A stretch of DNA of 64,000 nt from contig NC_008699.1 in assembly GCF_000015265.1 (NCBI RefSeq), positions 930,001 to 994,000 of the forward strand, read 5' to 3'. Positions 63,901-64,000 of this stretch are shown one piece after another. The number at the start of each line of letters is the position of its first letter. Within the stretch, counting starts at the first letter, position 1. Origin of the DNA: Nocardioides sp. JS614 (GTDB lineage: Bacteria; Actinomycetota; Actinomycetes; Propionibacteriales; Nocardioidaceae). The position numbers and the translations under genes are program-made. The notes under the pieces were generated by a model, which made no database searches, was not told where the DNA came from, and worked only from the letters and a program-made list of their open reading frames with translations.

Positions 63901-64000
63901 CCGAGGTCGAGGAGGCGCTGCGCCGGGCCCGGCTGGGGGACTGGCTGGACTCGCTGCCGGCCGGGCTCGACAGCTGGCTCGGCGACGGCCACGCCGGGGT
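60990..64000 (+). CDS. cydD: Fused CydDC ABC transporter, 3' end outside the window
   Basis: One continuous frame of ~1003 codons reaching the window edge. The first half has six spans and an ATPase: Walker A GPSGCGKSTLL, signature LSAGERARLALARVVLADR, Walker B WVLLDEPTAHLD. After an Ala/Pro linker (around residue 535), a second membrane domain and second ATPase begin with GPTGSGKSTLASLLLRF. CydD and CydC export thiols (glutathione, cysteine) and are needed to assemble bd oxidase; they are normally two proteins. GTG at 60990 starts 7 bp after cydB. The C-terminal end of the second ATPase lies beyond the window. Confidence 0.92.
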   Translation, partial: MRPGDPRIRRQLAPARPQLAVVLAAGVVGSVLLVAQAWVVTELVLAALHDGDVGRWAVLVAVVFVARSLTGWTTDTMAARAAAVVGTDVRRRVVGAILRSDGSRSSGELATLATRGASAAEPYLTRYVPALVLAGVLPCVTLVAIATQDPMSALVVVGTLPLIPVFGILVGLATEDRARSQWRALASLSGHFLDVMRGLPTLVAFRRAGAQAATIRAVTDRYRRRTMDTLRIAFVSSAILELVATLSVALVAVTVGLRLAQGSLDLETSLVVLLLAPEAYWPLRRVGAEFHAAAEGVATFEAASELVDEPGPTDGVRRAGPMSLEGVTVLRPGRAVPALEDVTLTVPDRGVTALTGPSGCGKSTLLAVLAGLLEPTSGVVRGPDRRRIAWLPQRPVFVAGTVADNLRLAVPDADEHRLWDALRRVALEERVRDLPAGLDTVLGEDGATLSAGERARLALARVVLADRPWVLLDEPTAHLDALTEQVVADTVQELGLTRAVVVVAHRPALVALADRVVVLTPPEVPEVVPTVEAAAARPTATEPPAEPRRRGLLLPTLVGGLASASGVALTATAGWLIVQASHQPPVLTLLVAIVGVRTFGLARPALRYVERLRSHDVVLRMLAERRVRVYETVVPLTPGALGRRRGDVLAAIVDDVDSVLDRELRVRMPVRGALVVAALALAVAAIIEPRSVPVVAGTCLVAGGLGYLLARAGATRAERRAVESRARLSEVVVEVTQTASELTLWQAERRALSSVSAVSDELGRAAVTAATWLAWARAVVLAVSGAGVAVMAWVLTPLVADGALSGPMLALLVLLPLALAEVASSVADAGALSARTQAAEERLARIAATPPAVADPEDPVPADSRDRVGLERVSAAWADRVVLEDLSLDLRPGDRVAVVGPTGSGKSTLASLLLRFVDPVRGRIVLGRRSLREIALDDVRRSVGLVDDDPHVFATTLAENVRLARPEASDAEVEEALRRARLGDWLDSLPAGLDSWLGDGHAG

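Noticed and set aside
60867..63992. 1041-codon minus-strand open frame opposite cydDC
   Set aside because: cydDC on the plus strand has full ABC motifs; the antisense product is Arg/Gly/Asp-rich without domains.

Overview
This window is high-GC actinobacterial chromosome. GTG starts are frequent and many neighbours overlap by four bases (GTGA). Gene order and content fit the Propionibacteriales, most likely a Nocardioides-like organism; that genus call is inference. Two blocks follow the Mycobacterium tuberculosis order: glmU-prs-rplY-pth (as Rv1018c-Rv1014c) and mfd-lipoprotein-mazG-eno-ftsB-DUF501-ppx (as Rv1020-Rv1026).

Layout. 1-12.7 kb: the end of rplM, then rpsI, glmM, an ABC exporter pair, coaA (minus strand), glmS, acpS, an inserted nuclease-like gene framed by palindromes, the NAD(P)HX repair gene nnr, alr and an alpha/beta hydrolase. 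12.7-18.8 kb: a GNAT-TsaE fusion, a sulfotransferase-like protein and a cell-surface glycan cluster with a GT4-Stealth fusion. 18.8-27.8 kb: a LigC-type DNA ligase, a solo palindrome, tRNA-Gln abutting glmU, prs, an M1 aminopeptidase, rplY, pth, cysQ and a VOC protein. 27.9-38 kb: an unusual phosphate-uptake locus (pstC-pstA, an anchored PstS, a large anchored extracytoplasmic protein, a sortase-fold protein without catalytic residues, a second PstS with Ig-like domains, pstB). 38-50 kb: a lytic transglycosylase, a collagen-like protein and the mfd-to-ppx block, interrupted between mazG and eno by a second palindrome-framed nuclease-like gene. 49.4-53.7 kb: small membrane and stress-type proteins, a family-5-type uracil-DNA glycosylase, an atypical class-I tRNA with a UAA anticodon followed directly by a histidine-kinase remnant, a methyltransferase and a Bax-inhibitor-like protein. 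54-64 kb: an SGNH hydrolase, cystathionine beta-synthase, a DUF35/thiolase pair behind a KstR-like site, and cydA-cydB-cydDC behind a DosR-like box; the last gene runs off the window.

The most interesting signals are these. (1) Two separate genes for DUF559/AbiEi-like proteins with a PD-(D/E)xK-like domain each sit between two copies of their own palindrome family, with the stop codon inside one palindrome, and each interrupts a conserved gene neighbourhood. This looks like a dispersing nuclease-plus-palindrome unit, analogous in layout to REP/RAYT systems but with a different enzyme. (2) A catalytically dead sortase sits inside the Pst locus. (3) A class-I tRNA carries a UAA anticodon.
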